A DNA stretch of 64,000 bases, from positions 1 through 64,000 of the forward strand of contig QANT01009022.1 in assembly GCA_003254885.1 (NCBI GenBank). Reading direction: 5' to 3'. The translations under genes were made by a program, and so were the position numbers. Source of the stretch: Purshia tridentata. Lineage: Eukaryota; Streptophyta; Magnoliopsida; Rosales; Rosaceae. This document shows, piece by piece, positions 1-30,714 of this stretch (positions are counted from its first letter, which is position 1; each line of letters opens with the position of its first letter). The notes under the pieces are model-generated. The model made no database searches. It was given only the letters and a program-made list of their open reading frames with translations, and was not told where the DNA came from.

Positions 1-122
1 AAAATAATATTTGTTCCCATGATCCAATAATATTACAAAAGCACAAAGTGCATATTCCTACATATTGATTATATATATAAAACGTAATAAAATAATACTT
101 GTTCCTATGATCCAATAATATT
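1..122. repeat. Short AT-rich direct repeat
   Basis: A string of about 34 bases at position 1 (AAAATAATA...GATCCAATAATATT) recurs at about 88 with two or three changes, giving two direct copies spaced about 87 bases apart. No coding capacity is seen. The element may continue to the left of the window. Confidence 0.6.
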
Positions 123-1470
123 TGGTGGATTTGCATTTATAGCAAAAAAGACATGCCAAATCAAATTAATCTTCTCTGAACAAAAAAAAAAAAAAACATG
201 CCTAAGTCAAATTAACTTTGTCTCTGACCCTAAAACTGTCATTGCAATCTACTAGAAAGCAAATAAGCAAAAGTCACATCACGGCAAGGATACAAGTCAC
301 AGCAGGACTATGGAGGATTGCTAAGAAGTAAATAGAAAACTACAAAAATACCTATCTGTCATGATGATCCGCAAGGTGTCCAAGTTAAAACGATTATCAA
401 AGAAAAAATTGTAAAGATGCAAATCAAACCCAGAAAACTTAAGTCCAATATCCTTTTCAATTTCATTAAAATGCTGCAAAAAAAAAAAACTAATGAATGT
501 TTCAGATTGTTTATATTCATTATTCGGAAATTTTGAAAATCTTAGTATAATGTATCTAATAGAATTCTTTAACCAGTTTGTATTCAATGGTTTGCCTACA
601 CACAATCTAAGTTTAAAAATATGCATGCTTGTTATGTTGTTGAGAAACTTAAATCAATCTTTAGGGCTATGTAATGAAACAAGATTAGTTATCACTCAAA
701 TGGTTGATAGAGTTATTAAAGCAAAAATACTCACTGGTAGCAACATTGGCCATAATGTGTTTATACCTACAATCATCCTTATCGTGACAAAAAAAATAGT
801 CTTTCATATTTAAAAGGCGTTAATTCTCAATTAGACCATGCTATGTAATGATAATAAATAAAAGTTAAGGTCAATCTCTAAACTAAGTTGGATTATATCT
901 TTCTCAACTTGTATTCATCCATGGACAACTTTATATTACATTATCTAGAATTACATCAAAAGAATGGCTCAAAATCATACAATAATGAAGAAGCACCAAA
1001 TAAATACACTAAAAACGTAATGTACGAAAATGTTCACCAAAATTTACTTATAGGTTTAAACTCATATTTATACATCTATTTTAATTTTTCTAAAACACAT
1101 ATTAAAACACTAATATTATTTTTATACATATTGGCATATACTTGCATTCACAGTTTTTTAACTAACAAAAGCCATATTTTGTTTTTAGATATGTGACATA
1201 ATAATTATAATTTTTATCCACAATTTGGAGCCTTTTTAGCACAACAAGAAAATAGCTTTTGGATTTGTTGATAATTTCAATGGTTTACAGTATGTATTGA
1301 TTAATACAATGGGAAGAAAACAACTTTCTTGAATTACTTTCTTAACATTGTTCTTGTTATTCATGCTTTTGCTTCAAGAATCCCACTTAACCTTTGTTTA
1401 TATGATATATTTATAAAAGATAGTTTATGTTTACGTATTTTTAGACTTTTCTTTGCCTCAAATATTATTT
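123..1470. other. AT-rich intergenic DNA, nothing recognised
   Basis: Open frames of about 100 codons occur on both strands (near 321-626, 493-813 and 888-1196). They are low in complexity, rich in Asn, Ile, Phe and Tyr, and resemble no family I know, so they look like chance frames in AT-rich DNA. Confidence 0.5.
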
Positions 1471-1479
1471 GATTGTGGT

Positions 1480-2750
1480 ATTAAACTACGAGGAATAATT
1501 CTCATAAATGAAGGGGCAATGTTTACATTGGCTATGGAGCTCGATTTATAAGTGACAAGTCTATTGCGGCTCTTCAATTGCAACAGAAACTCAAAGAACT
1601 GAATTATATCATGCTTAAATGCCTAGCAAACCACACCATGCTGAATGGAATGAACTTATGGTGTCAGGGGGCGTTAATTACGACTCTAGGAGTATGCGTT
1701 TGTTATTTATAGATGATTATCATAATTTTCATTTATTCATTGCTTTTATGTTATTTGTTTTGCTACCTTTTTGATATTACGTCAATATTTCAACTAAGAA
1801 TTTGACACATAGATAATAAGAAGTTAATTCTAACAAAGTATAAATATTTTTAACATTGTACATTTCCTTCTATTGGTAATTCTATGTTACTGTTCAATTA
1901 TTACAGTTTCTAATTACATATGTTTGCTCTTCTCTTTGACGGTTGAGAGAGAAACTTTTATGATCACCAATATAGGTACAAATAAGAAACTAAATAAATA
2001 CAAGAGATAATTAGACATAAGTCCTTTGGAAAAACAATTATTATCCAAATACCATTCCATACACTAAATGTTAGAACATTACAAGTAACGATGGAATTCC
2101 AAAAATGGCATGTGATTCCTAATTGTGTAATCAAGCTGGTTAGTTTATTTAATATTATGTTTGTACTTTTTTTTGCCTTCTTTTATTTATTATAGTACTA
2201 ATTGAGAGAACCAAGTATAATGATGTTGAACTACAGTAGATAAATTCTCAAAAATAAAGGGATAAGTTTGCACTGGCTGAAGAGCTGGGTTTAGAGATAA
2301 CAAACCTTCTGCAACTTTTAAATATCCATGGAGAATAAAAAAGTTGAACTATATCATACTTCAATACCTAGCAGATCATACCCTTGCTGAATAGTATCAA
2401 ATTATGGTATCAGAGAGAACGATGGTTACAACTCTAAAAGTATGTGTCTTTATTTATAGATCATTATCATAATTTTTATTTATTTATTGATTTTATGTTA
2501 TTTCTTTTGCTAGCTCTTTAATGTTGCACTAATCTTCTTGATTAATAATTTGACACATAGTTGATAAAAAGTTTTTAATAAAGTATCAATTTTATTATCG
2601 TTGTACATTGCCTTCTGTTAATCATTCTCTGTTACTTTTCAATGACTACAGTTTCCAGTTGGATGCGTTTGCTCTTAATTTTGGTTGTTGAGAGAAAAAA
2701 TTGCATGATCACCAGCATGGGTGCAAATAATAAACTAAATAAATGCAGTC
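1480..2750 (+). repeat. Old tandem duplication, period about 746 bp, with a gene-like segment
   Basis: Copy 1 (about 1480-2000) and copy 2 (about 2225-2750) align along their length with offsets of 745-747. Anchors are a CTCA..AAATGAAGGG-like string (1501/2247), AGATgATTATCATAATTTT (1711/2458) and TGATCACC (1961/2706). In the plus strand both first halves can be read as peptide-like text (for example ALAEELGLEI followed by a KLNYI-like string in copy 2), then an intron-like T-rich stretch and a TTACAG or CTACAG acceptor. Both frames contain stops. It looks like a decayed gene segment duplicated in tandem; I do not recognise the parent. Confidence 0.6.
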
Positions 2751-3261
2751 ACCAAAACTCTACTCAGTGAACCTTTGTATTTGTCTGAATATATTATTTT
2801 AATTTTTGATAAGTGGATCCTCTTAAGACATAGGAAAATGTTATAAAAATAACAAACAGCTTAGGGATTAATGTTTATAGAGCTGTGGCTTATGACATCT
2901 CTATCACAAACACAAATATACAATTACCTATAAAAATACTAAATAAATTATGTTATTTACTATTTTTTCCCTCTAAACATACTTTTTTTTTTTTTTCACT
3001 TTGCCCTTTGAAACTTAAATTCTTCCATTTTACTTTCCAAACTTTACGATTTCATCTACACCCTAAACTCCATCTATTATCTGGAGTTATAGAGCTTTGT
3101 TTTGAGTAATTTTTATATGGTTGTAAAGAAGAGATTTATAGTTTCAACATGAGTATAAGATTGCTAATTTTGATGGACGTTTAATGAGCCAAAAGTCGGG
3201 CCATATGTAAATTAGATGATAAATTGACTTAAATCCTTTTTTTTTTGTGGTAATTTACTAA

Positions 3262-3850
3262 GGGCTATTTTGAGATTGCTGTGTGGTAAGAAAAAATTAT
3301 TGTAGTTATGTGGTGAGAAAAAGCTGCTGTGAGGTAAAACAGTTAAATGTTTGGTAAATTGTGTTTTTAAAAGTATTGTGAATCTTAAAAGTAGCAGTAT
3401 AATGTTTGATAAATTTTGATGTAGAAGTGTTATGACTATATATAATAATCAAAATATACATGGTACTAAAAGTGCATTTTAATTTTTTGTTTGGTAAAGC
3501 AAGAATGCTTTCTCTTACTTTTTTTCCTTTTAATTATTTTTTTATTTTTATTTATGGTTTTTTTTAACTTTTATTTATGATTTTTTTAAAATTTTATTTA
3601 TGATTTTCTTAGTAAAAATTATTCTCATGATTTACATATATAAAACTTAATTTGTATTAATATTTTTTGTCATTATATTTTGTTAACTAAAAGGTAATTA
3701 TGTTATTAAAATTTAAAAATGTTATTATAATTTTTTAATGAGAGGGGTATGAATTGTCATTTTTTAAATTAGATGAGGGCAATTTTGGAAGTTATCCTGC
3801 TTTCCCCCATTACAGATTTTGAAAGTATCTTTTTAGCTACTTTACTTAAT
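3262..3850. mobile_element. Degenerate MITE-like stretch related to the element at 23413
   Basis: The left part (TAAGGGCTATTTTGAGATTGCTGTG, then gtttggtaaattgtg and AAAGTAGCAGTATAAT-like text) resembles the left end of the Tourist-like MITE at 23413-24145 and starts after a TAA. No right terminus or matching target duplication was found, so the right boundary is a guess. 2751-3261 shows nothing recognisable. Confidence 0.4.
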
Positions 3851-3959
3851 CTCCTAAATCTACTTTACCCTATCCTTATTTTTAAAATAAGCAAATTTTA
3901 TTTTATTAATTAAACATTAACTACTTTGAGGTAGAAATAAGTAACTTATTTACAAAGTA

Positions 3960-4502
3960 CCTTAACCCCAATTGGGTAGAGGTGCAATTTGGGGCTGAGG
4001 TGGCTAATTGCACATGCTTAGCCTAATAATCTGGGTAGTAGTACTATGGACAAGTCTTTTTAATTATTGAAGGGCAGCCAAAAACAAAAACAAAAACAAA
4101 AAATTATTGAAGGGCAAACTGACATTTGTTCTGATTTAACAGAAAGGTGGAGAAGAGCTTTTTATCGTTTCCATTGCTTTTACACAGAATACACGATCGA
4201 TCCATCGTTTTAAAAAATAGGAGAAAACTCGGTTCTTTTTCAGACCGATTCGTCGTTTCCGCCATATTGAGTACAACTACCAGTTCTTTCTCAGTTGTTG
4301 AAAAATTTATCTCTCAGTGAATTTCACAGGTTTGAATCTCATCTCCCCTCAACTAAAACAAAGATACAGATTTGGGGTCTCTTCATTGATTTGTGCCTCC
4401 ATTGTTGACCTTTGTTTCTTTTGCAATCCTTCTCCTCGCCACGTGTCCGTTGCAATTTCTAGCTTTACTTTCCCAGGAGCTTGTAGTCGTAGCAAGTAGA
4501 AG
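3960..4502 (+). promoter_or_regulatory. SEC6: 5' flank and probable 5' UTR of SEC6
   Basis: The 540 bases before the SEC6 start codon change from AT-rich DNA to a pyrimidine-rich leader (about 4200-4500, with TTTCTCAGTTG and CCTTCTCCTCGCC-like runs), as is common for plant 5' UTRs. No clear TATA box was identified, and the transcription start is not defined by the sequence alone. Confidence 0.4.
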
Positions 4503-23032
<18,530 letters not shown>

Positions 23033-23412
23033 TTCGAACTTGAAGCACAACACCGGCACTTGCGCTTGTTTCCAGAAGATTACTGCTGCCAGTTCTGTGT
23101 ATTTGTAATCTTCATCGATGGAAAATTAATATTCTTATTCGTTTTATTACTTGGAAGTGTTCCTACTTTTCCCTAGTCATTTTTGTTCTCTTAAAGAAAA
23201 TTCTTATTCTTATTCTTATTTAGTTTCATTAATAATTTGCCTGTAACTTGTTCTCTCTCTCAATGAACCATAAATCGGTTGAATTCGTTGTATTATGTTT
23301 TTTTTTTTTTTTAGTTTCTTCAATAATTTGTTTGTATTGCATTATTAATTGAGTTCTATACGAGGGCTTATAACTCCAGTTGTATTACAGCACTCGCACT
23401 CACTCGCACTAA
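23033..23412 (+). other. 3' UTR and downstream flank of SEC6
   Basis: Just after the stop codon comes gene-like sequence, then T-rich stretches with AATAA-like signals (AAATTAATATTC near 23123, TCAATGAACC near 23260). The poly(A) site cannot be fixed from sequence. Confidence 0.35.
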
Positions 23413-24145
23413 GGCTTAGTTTGGTAATGCTGTGAGAAAAAATTACAGTGAAATAATACAGCAGTGAAGTAAAATAGTTGTAAAGTAATGTCAGCCGAGT
23501 GTTTGGTAAACTATGTTTTCAAAAGTGCTGTGAGTATAAAAGTAGTATAATAGTGTTTGGTAAATTGTAACATAAAATTACTGTGACCGTTCATAATTAT
23601 TAAAATAGACATGATGCTGAACCTTTTTTTTTGACTTATTTATTGAAAAAAAAAAAGACATTTTATTAGTTATAATGTTTGGTTTACAAATTTATATATA
23701 TTAGCATTAAAATTATAGACCACAAAATAAAATTATTAAATAAGTATGCATATTATTTTTGTAAGAATATTTTAATTTTAATGGTACAGATAAAATATCA
23801 TAATTAGTAATATTAATATAAAATAGTCATATTAAAAGTATATTCACTATCACATATATTATACATACATATTATAGTTAAAAAAAGAGGATAATGGTTG
23901 TTATTTTATTAAAAAAGTGAGAATAGATTGGGTAAAAATAATTTTGACCACAATTGTCACTCACTACAGTTTTGAAAAGCAGGTTTCAAACTATAGTATG
24001 TAGTGAGTGACTTCAAATAGTCACTCACTACAGTTTTTGAATTTTTACCAAACACCAAAACTGTTTTGAGTGACCTAGAATTGTCACTCATTCTAGGTCA
24101 CTCACAACAGTTTTTAGATCTCTCACTACAATCCCAAACGAAGCC
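23413..24145. mobile_element. Tourist-like (PIF/Harbinger) MITE, 733 bp, with TAA target duplication
   Basis: The ends are GGCTTAGTTTGGTAATGCTG and, in reverse complement, GGCTTCGTTTGGGATTGTAG. They are imperfect terminal inverted repeats flanked on both sides by TAA (23410-23412 and 24146-24148), the target duplication typical of Harbinger/Tourist elements. The inside is AT-rich, with diverged CACTCACTACAGTTTT repeats near the right end. No transposase is encoded. Confidence 0.8.
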
Positions 24146-24148
24146 TAA

Positions 24149-24960
24149 GTGTGACTCTTGCCCCTTCCTCTTTGTATTAAAAATATATATATACATGGTC
24201 TTTCAAGTGCGAAATTTCATATTTGTGAGATTTTTTATGGAAGCCCATTTCATAAGATATTTAGACAATCTGAATCGTCTATTTTTTAAGTCTATATTCA
24301 AATATCATTTTTGCTAAAAATTAAGCAAATCGAAAACTTTTAAGCTATTACACTTTGAACAAATAAATAGACGAATAAAATATTTTGATAAATACTTAAA
24401 ATTGTAATTATTTAATCAACGATCAAATGATCTCTGATTAATCTAATTTTTTGCAAGTACGATTATTCCATAGAGACCAAAAAAGTAGACAGTTAAGATT
24501 ATCGAAATACAATGTATACAGGGCTTATGAGGGATCTCATACTTAAAGGAGTCTATATATATATAGGATTTGTATCAAAGTATCGTTAAATTGAAAGAAA
24601 CTTTGTGATTGATTTGCCCCAAATCTTGCATTAGTCCAAATTTTCTAGAAGTGATGATATGGATAGTAAAAATGATTTTTTGAACAGCAAATTTCTTTAA
24701 ATACCCATGCTAACATTTACTTTGTACGCTCTACTACATTTAAAATATTGCAGGTACCCATGCTTTTTTTTCTTTTTCTTTTTGTTGAGAAATGGACTTT
24801 GTCATTAAAGGATGAAGAAGATGTATCTGCAAGCAGTAGAGAAGGGAGCCATGATGGCTCATCCTCTTTCCAAACATGAAGAAGGCAATTTCTTGGTTCA
24901 ATTCCCCTTATAAGAAAAAAAAGTGGAGTAGCATACAATAACCAATAACAGAAAAAAATA
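24149..24960. other. AT-rich intergenic DNA
   Basis: No gene is recognised. Around 24770-24930 there is a poly-T/CT stretch followed by text that could be a repeat fragment, but no ends or family could be assigned. Confidence 0.4.
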
Positions 24961-24968
24961 GTTATGAA

Positions 24969-25096
24969 TTGGAGCTTCTCTTATGTGAAAGTTGTGCGAG
25001 AAAATCATCTCATCCATAGGATGAGAAAGTACAATCGCTCGGCTATATTTTTTTTTTTATGGGCTTTCGCACAGCTTCTGTATAAGAGAAGCTTCC
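24969..25096. mobile_element. Foldback hAT-type MITE, 128 bp, with 8-bp target duplication
   Basis: The termini (GGAGCTTCTCTTATGTGAAA on the left; GGAAGCTTCTCTTATACAGA in reverse complement on the right) form an inverted repeat of about 35 bases. Identical 8-base direct repeats GTTATGAA flank the element at 24961-24968 and 25097-25104. Eight-base duplications point to the hAT superfamily. No protein is encoded. Confidence 0.85.
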
Positions 25097-25104
25097 GTTA
25101 TGAA

Positions 25105-25628
25105 ATATTGTTAAAGTTACTTGTAATGATTGAAATATTTATTTATTATTAAACTTTTTTGAGGTTGAGCATTGTAGACTCGATGATGGGGCAACCAAGC
25201 TTAGAGATGCCAAGATATTACACAGGAAACAGTTGAATTTCTGTTTCCTTCACCGCCTTACAAATATAGCTCTCTAATTTTACCCTCAATATTCCTAGCA
25301 AAGTATTTGGGCACAGGGAAGCTACTTACAACTTTTGGTTATATGCATGAGACATTAATCTTACCTCATGTGATCTTGTCATGATCAAAACTAGCAATAA
25401 CAAAATAATCAATAGACCATATAATAGTTATAAATATTATTATTATGAGAATTGACCTGGTCAAACATTTCCATATATGGGTTCTCAAATTTCATTACCA
25501 ACTTAGCAACACCCCTCTCTATCTTCAAGCAGAGCCGTCCACGTGTCAACCCGACCTCCTCCTCTTTCGCGCGCATTCGAAAACAACAAAACTTGCCCAA
25601 CTTTGCATGCTTTTCTGGGTCAACAAAC
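25105..25628 (+). promoter_or_regulatory. 5' flank of the malectin-like/LRR gene
   Basis: This is AT-rich flank. The last 130 bases are more GC-rich and open in the gene's frame back to 25452, which makes them likely 5' UTR. No defined promoter element was identified. Confidence 0.35.
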
Positions 25629-28600
25629 ATGTCCCTCTGCCTCTTCCTCCTATGGCTCGTCAGCATCCCTCTCCTCGCACACTCTCAGACTAGCCCTAGA
25701 GGTAGGTACCATGTCTATGTGTAACACATGCAACATCCCCACTAATAATTAATTTTAACTCTTTTTCTTTTTTTTGTCTATTAAGTTTTGTTTCTTAATG
25801 GGTTTTTCTTCTTCATTTCTCCAGTTTCACCCAAAAGAAAAAACAAAATCTACCATTTTAATTTCCTCTATTTGATTAGACTAAAAAAAAGATGTAATGT
25901 TAGACAAGAAAAAATCCATAAAAAATTGGAAAATAAATAATTCTGTGACAAAATATATAATACTTATAGACAACCTTTAGAATAGCTGAGAAACAAGTTA
26001 GGAAGATTAAACATAGATTTAGAGTTTCATTCGTTTTATTATAATAAACAGTAGAATATAATGATACAGAAATTAATGTCTCTCTAATATCGAAATTTAC
26101 CTTAAGATCTTGTGCTCGATAAGTGAGTGAAAATTGTTGGTTTTGCTGTTACCAAGATAAAATTTGATGCGTCTGAAGCATGATCAACGCTTGTATAAAT
26201 GCAGGTTACCTTCTAAACTGTGGTGCAGCGGCCCAAGAGTCGGCGAACGAGGACGTGACAGTAGGCAACCTGAAGCATGCGACAGATGAGGGCTTCATAT
26301 CCGTTGGCAACGTTAGCAGCATCAAACAGGAAAATCTGGTTCCCATACTGACCACGTTGCGTTATTTTCCGGACAAGTCTGCTCGGAAATATTGCTATGC
26401 GTTTCCGGTGATCAAAGGCGGGAAGTACCTGGTGAGGACGACCTACTACTATGGGGGTTATGATGGGGGGAAGGAGCCACCAGTGTTTGACCAGATTGTG
26501 GGAGGGACGAGATGGAGTGTGGTGAATACCACAGAGGACTATGCCAATGGGCTAAGCTCATATTATGAGATTGTGGTGCGAACCATTGGGAAGACGCTGA
26601 GTGTGTGCCTTGCAAGGAATGACAAAACGGGGTCGGATTCCCACCCCTTTATCTCAGCTCTTGAGTTGGAGTACTTGGACGATTCTGTGTATAACTCCAC
26701 AGATTTTACCAAGTATGCGCTTACCACGGTTGCAAGAAGTAGCTTTGGAGGTGATGGTGACATTGTTGGGTAAGCACTTGCCATGCACACATTGTTTACT
26801 CCTTGCTCTATTTTAGTTATATGAGTAGTGCAACTGGATCACATTGTAAATTGCATCTCTAATTGAGGTGGGATTTCTTGTGCATACATCATAAAAGATG
26901 TGACACTCGTCCTATGTAAGTGGATTCCACTTCTATTAGAGACGTGATTTACAATATGTCACATTTGATGATTCTCACTAAAAGTAATGGAGTTTTCATT
27001 TTTGAATATGGGTTTCTTTTTTGTGCCAATGAAAGAACAACTCTTATGTTGGATATGTAAATATGATCTTAGCTTTCCAGATGACAAATTCAACCGGTTA
27101 TGGGAACCATTCATAGATAATAACCCTGTTGTCAAATGCAAGTCCAATGTAACAAACTCGGATTTCTGGAACGTCCCACCAGCAAAAATATTTTCCCATT
27201 CCTTCACGGCGAGCCGAGGGAAGCAACTGCGGCTCCATTGGCCGCCAGTGCCACTCCCTAGTGCCACTTACTACATTGCATTATACTTCCAAGACAACCG
27301 GACCCCAAGCCCCTTTAGTTGGAGAGTCTTTAATGTTACAGTGAATGGCAAGAACTTCTATACCAATGTCAATGTCAGCACCAAGGGTTTAACAGTTTAT
27401 GGAACGCAGTGGCCTCTATCGGGACAGACTGAGATTGTTCTAACTCCTGGTAATGGCATACCTGTCGGCCCTGTCATTAGTGCAGGTGAGATCTTTCAGG
27501 TTCTGCCTCTTGGAGGAATGACTCTCCCTAAAGATGGTAAGCCTATTTGTTAAAACACTTTCCTCTTCGATCTCTTTGCTCCTTCTAACCATTGAGATTC
27601 TTTGGTGTTTCTTAGTCACGGCAATGCATGAGTTGCACAGAAGTTTCGACAACCCACCTTCCGATTGGAGTGGCGATCCTTGCCTGCCTGAAGGGACTTC
27701 ATGGACCGGTGTTTCATGTTATCACGGAAAATTTTATCGAGTTACTTCTTTGTAAGTTCACATGGATTTGTGGCATGACTAAATTCTTGACATTGAATAT
27801 CATGAAGCATATATGCATAAATAATATACTCACAAGATCGATGCTTTCTAGAGGATTTGATTTTGATCCCACATTCAAAATTAATGTTTTCCTATTATGT
27901 GAAGGAATTTAACTGGCACAGGGCTATCTGGGTCATTGTCACCATATGTAGCCAATTTAACTGCCCTCAACCATCTGTAAGTAATCATGCATCTGTTGAT
28001 TATGCTATTTGTGCTCACCAGCTTCTCTTATCGATCACCTGCTAAATGATGCCTTTGATGGAATTATTTTCTCACAGTTTGCTTGGGGGGAACAAACTTT
28101 CAGGCAACATCCCAGAAATGGGTACATTGAGGGAGTTGCAGACTTTGTATGTTACATAGAAAGTTATGATATTCATTCTTCATTATCTTTTTGTTCTTAA
28201 GCAACCCATGCATGGTTCTTCTGCAGTGCTTTAATTTTGATTTTTGTTATTCTGATAAAAGGCATTTGGAGGACAACCAGTTTGAAGGATCAGTTCCTGA
28301 ATCATTAAGCAAACTTCCAAAACTAAAAGAGATGTGAGTTTTTTGCCATAGAGAAATAGCTATTCCCAATAATATATCATTACAATTTTTGTAAATTGCT
28401 CTATGAGATCAGCTAACTAGTTTGGTGGCCTGCTTTGGTTTACAGTAAACTTGACAATAACAAACTTGATGGCGATGGGCAACAAAAAGAAAGCAACATT
28501 CAGTAAGAAATAAGAACCTTCATTTCTAATTTTTGTTTTCTGTTGAAAAGGAAAAGGGTTCCCTTGCAACTCACACTGTCAACATTGCAGGCTAAAAAAC

Positions 28601-28639
28601 AAGACTCATAGCATAACAGAATCTCCAGCTAAGATGTAA
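25629..28639 (+). CDS. Secreted malectin-like domain / LRR protein without kinase, complete, 9 exons
   Basis: The spliced product is 518 aa. Exons: 25629-25701, 26205-26769, 27073-27536, 27616-27751, 27905-27976, 28078-28146, 28262-28333, 28446-28502, 28591-28639; all are GT-AG and in phase. The N-terminus (MSLCLFLLWLVSIPLLAHSQ) is a signal peptide, which is why this ATG is preferred over in-frame codons upstream. Residues about 25-350 form a malectin-like, di-glucose-binding region (YLLNCGAA, YYYGGYDGG, FISALELEYL, ALYFQDNRTPSPFSWRVFNV). Then comes DWSGDPCLPEGTSWTGVSC and about three to four leucine-rich repeats, each largely in its own short exon (LSGNIPEMGTLRELQTL; FEGSVPESLSKLPKLKEI). It stops after QLKNKTHSITESPAKM. 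There is no transmembrane helix or kinase, as in the Arabidopsis At3g19230/At1g25570 type, so it is probably an apoplastic wall- or receptor-associated protein. Ligand and role are not known. Confidence 0.92.
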
Positions 28640-29462
28640 ATGGGAAGTGTCCCATTGAATGGAACTATGAGAATGGATCACCATAGCGCGGAGAGACGGC
28701 GAGAGAGATTTATGAGCCCTGCTTCAATACTAGCCAGTTTAGTTTGGGAAGGTCTTCATGTTCATGTATCTCGTTTTCTCAAACATGTCATCCCCATAAT
28801 TCTAAAGAACTAACAGCCTAATTAACTACAGCATGTGCAGTATGGAGAGCTAAATCTAAATGGAAAGTTTTCGCATATGCTTATCAGAAACTTAACAATG
28901 ATTTGTTAACATAAACAATGACAACCGTGAGTGCTAGAAGGCTATAGCGTATGGCCTATGTAATGTTGTAATAGTGTAATACTAATATATTCACTTAAAT
29001 ATGTACATTCTATTGCAGCAGGATGTGACCTCATCTTCATCCACCTCTTGCAAGCTGATAGTTACTACTGTGGCACAGTGGTACTGTCTTTGTCACTTTT
29101 TGGTTTTCCATGTTTAAGCTTTGTTTCCCTCAGTTCCCTTGTTTGTTTCTTCTTATAGCTCTTTTTTGGATTTCTCCTTATGATGTATTTGGCCTGTTTC
29201 ACCCATATTTTGGCACCACAACCCAAGTATAACGTAGACCGTTAGATTGAGACTTGTGAGGAGAGACCACCACTCTTAGCAAATCAAGATTTTTTAAGGG
29301 ATAAAATATATCCAGAAAGCATCATTTTTATTTCTTCCAAGGTTAAGTTGTAGGCTGAGCTCGCAGATTGAATGGAATCCGAGCGTACTGAGTTAAATAC
29401 TTGTGAGTTGAGCTTATAACCAAAGTGAATTGAACTAGTATTTAGAACCTAAATAAGATATC
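28640..29462 (+). other. 3' UTR and intergenic DNA after the malectin/LRR gene
   Basis: No further gene is seen. The next several hundred bases keep a gene-like composition and probably include the 3' UTR; they do not continue into a kinase domain in any frame. Confidence 0.4.
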
Positions 29463-29470
29463 TCTAGTTG

Positions 29471-29996
29471 TAGGGGTGAGTACGGTTTAGTTTGGTTTGG
29501 TTTTCGGTCAAAACCATCACCAAACCGTTATGGTTGGTTTGATATTTTCTCAAACCATCACCAACCCGTAGTAGTCTAAAACCGAAAGTGCAAAATTTCA
29601 ATTTGGTTTGGGTTTTCAAGGCCCAAATTATTTTACAAGCCCAACATTATCTTTCAAGCCCAAAATTTCAAAAATGGTGATTATTTTTTAAGAAGTACGT
29701 GTATAATGTAAATTTAGGACATTACACATGATTGTATATAGTGCATACCATTATATGGATTAGTTTTGCTCTCATTATATAATGCCATGTGTAAAAAATA
29801 ATAATATTATTAATTCATATAAATATTAGGTTTAGTTTAGTATAACCGATGGTTTGAGGTAATAGAATCGTAACTAATTCGGAATTTACGATTTGATTTG
29901 ATTTTCAAATTGTTCATTAAAAAATATAACAAAAGCCAAACCATTGGTGCGATTCAGATTGGTTTTTCAATTTTTTAGTTTCAATGCCCACCCCTA
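29471..29996. mobile_element. hAT-type MITE, 526 bp, perfect 8-bp target duplication
   Basis: It begins TAGGGGTGAGTACGG and ends AATGCCCACCCCTA, with terminal repeats TAGGGGTG/CACCCCTA of the hAT type. It is flanked by TCTAGTTG at 29463-29470 and again at 29997-30004. The inside is rich in GGTTTGGTTT and its complement CAAACCATC. No transposase frame is present. Confidence 0.9.
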
Positions 29997-30004
29997 TCTA
30001 GTTG

Positions 30005-30714
30005 AGTTCATTCGCTTTTCAACCCTCACGACTTGTGCAGTTTAGAGCCGTACATACATACACACTGCGCCTTATGGATGACAATTTTTACGAAGTCAAT
30101 CACAATAGGGTCCCATCCCTACCTGATTAGGGATGGAAATGATGCTCCTCATCCATCCACAAGGCATCCACATCATTAAAAAAAAACACTCAGCATTGAA
30201 CTAAAAAATAGATAGAATCACCAATATAGCATAATGTCAAATAGTATGTGGATACGAATGTAAGTTTTTTTAATTTAAGAAGAATCTTGAAAATACCCTT
30301 ATAATTGGATGGGTAATTTATAATTGAACCTTTTTATTATTTTGTTGTCCAAATGGCATCCACATGACATCTCCGTCATTCAAAAAACTAATCAACAAAA
30401 CCACATAAGCATTTAACCAAAAAAATAAACAGAATTATTAACATTGTATGATTTCAGATAATCTGTTAATGCATTTTAAAGTTTTTTTTAATTTAAAGAG
30501 CAACTTAAAAATACCTTTATAGTTCAATAGGCTGATTTGTAATTGAGCCCACTTCAAACTTAGATCTATATGACAACGAAAATGGGAAAGTGACAAGAAA
30601 AAAAATATAAAAATGAGAAGTAGCTATGGATGTGAAGCAGATTCTTATGGCTGTGTCTCCATTACTTAAATCAATTTCAGTTTTCCCAATGGATCTAAAT
30701 TTAACCCTTGAACA
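30005..30714. repeat. Diverged tandem duplication, unit about 190 bp
   Basis: Two related units (about 30166-30340 and 30356-30550) share GGCATCCACAT..., an AATAGATAGAAT/AATAAACAGAAT string, a poly-T then AATTTAA stretch, and ATAATT(G)GGGTAATTTATAATTGA-like endings. They are old and no longer close. No coding potential is seen. Confidence 0.5.

Noticed and set aside
493-1196. Two frames of about 100 codons
   Set aside because: AT-rich, low-complexity translations without splice context or family resemblance.
25452-25628. Longer N-terminus for the malectin/LRR protein
   Set aside because: The upstream in-frame part has no signal-peptide character, while the ATG at 25629 begins a textbook signal peptide and gives the family length.
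26412-26790. Antisense frames across the malectin-domain exon
   Set aside because: They are shadows of the GC-richer sense exon, with no independent support.
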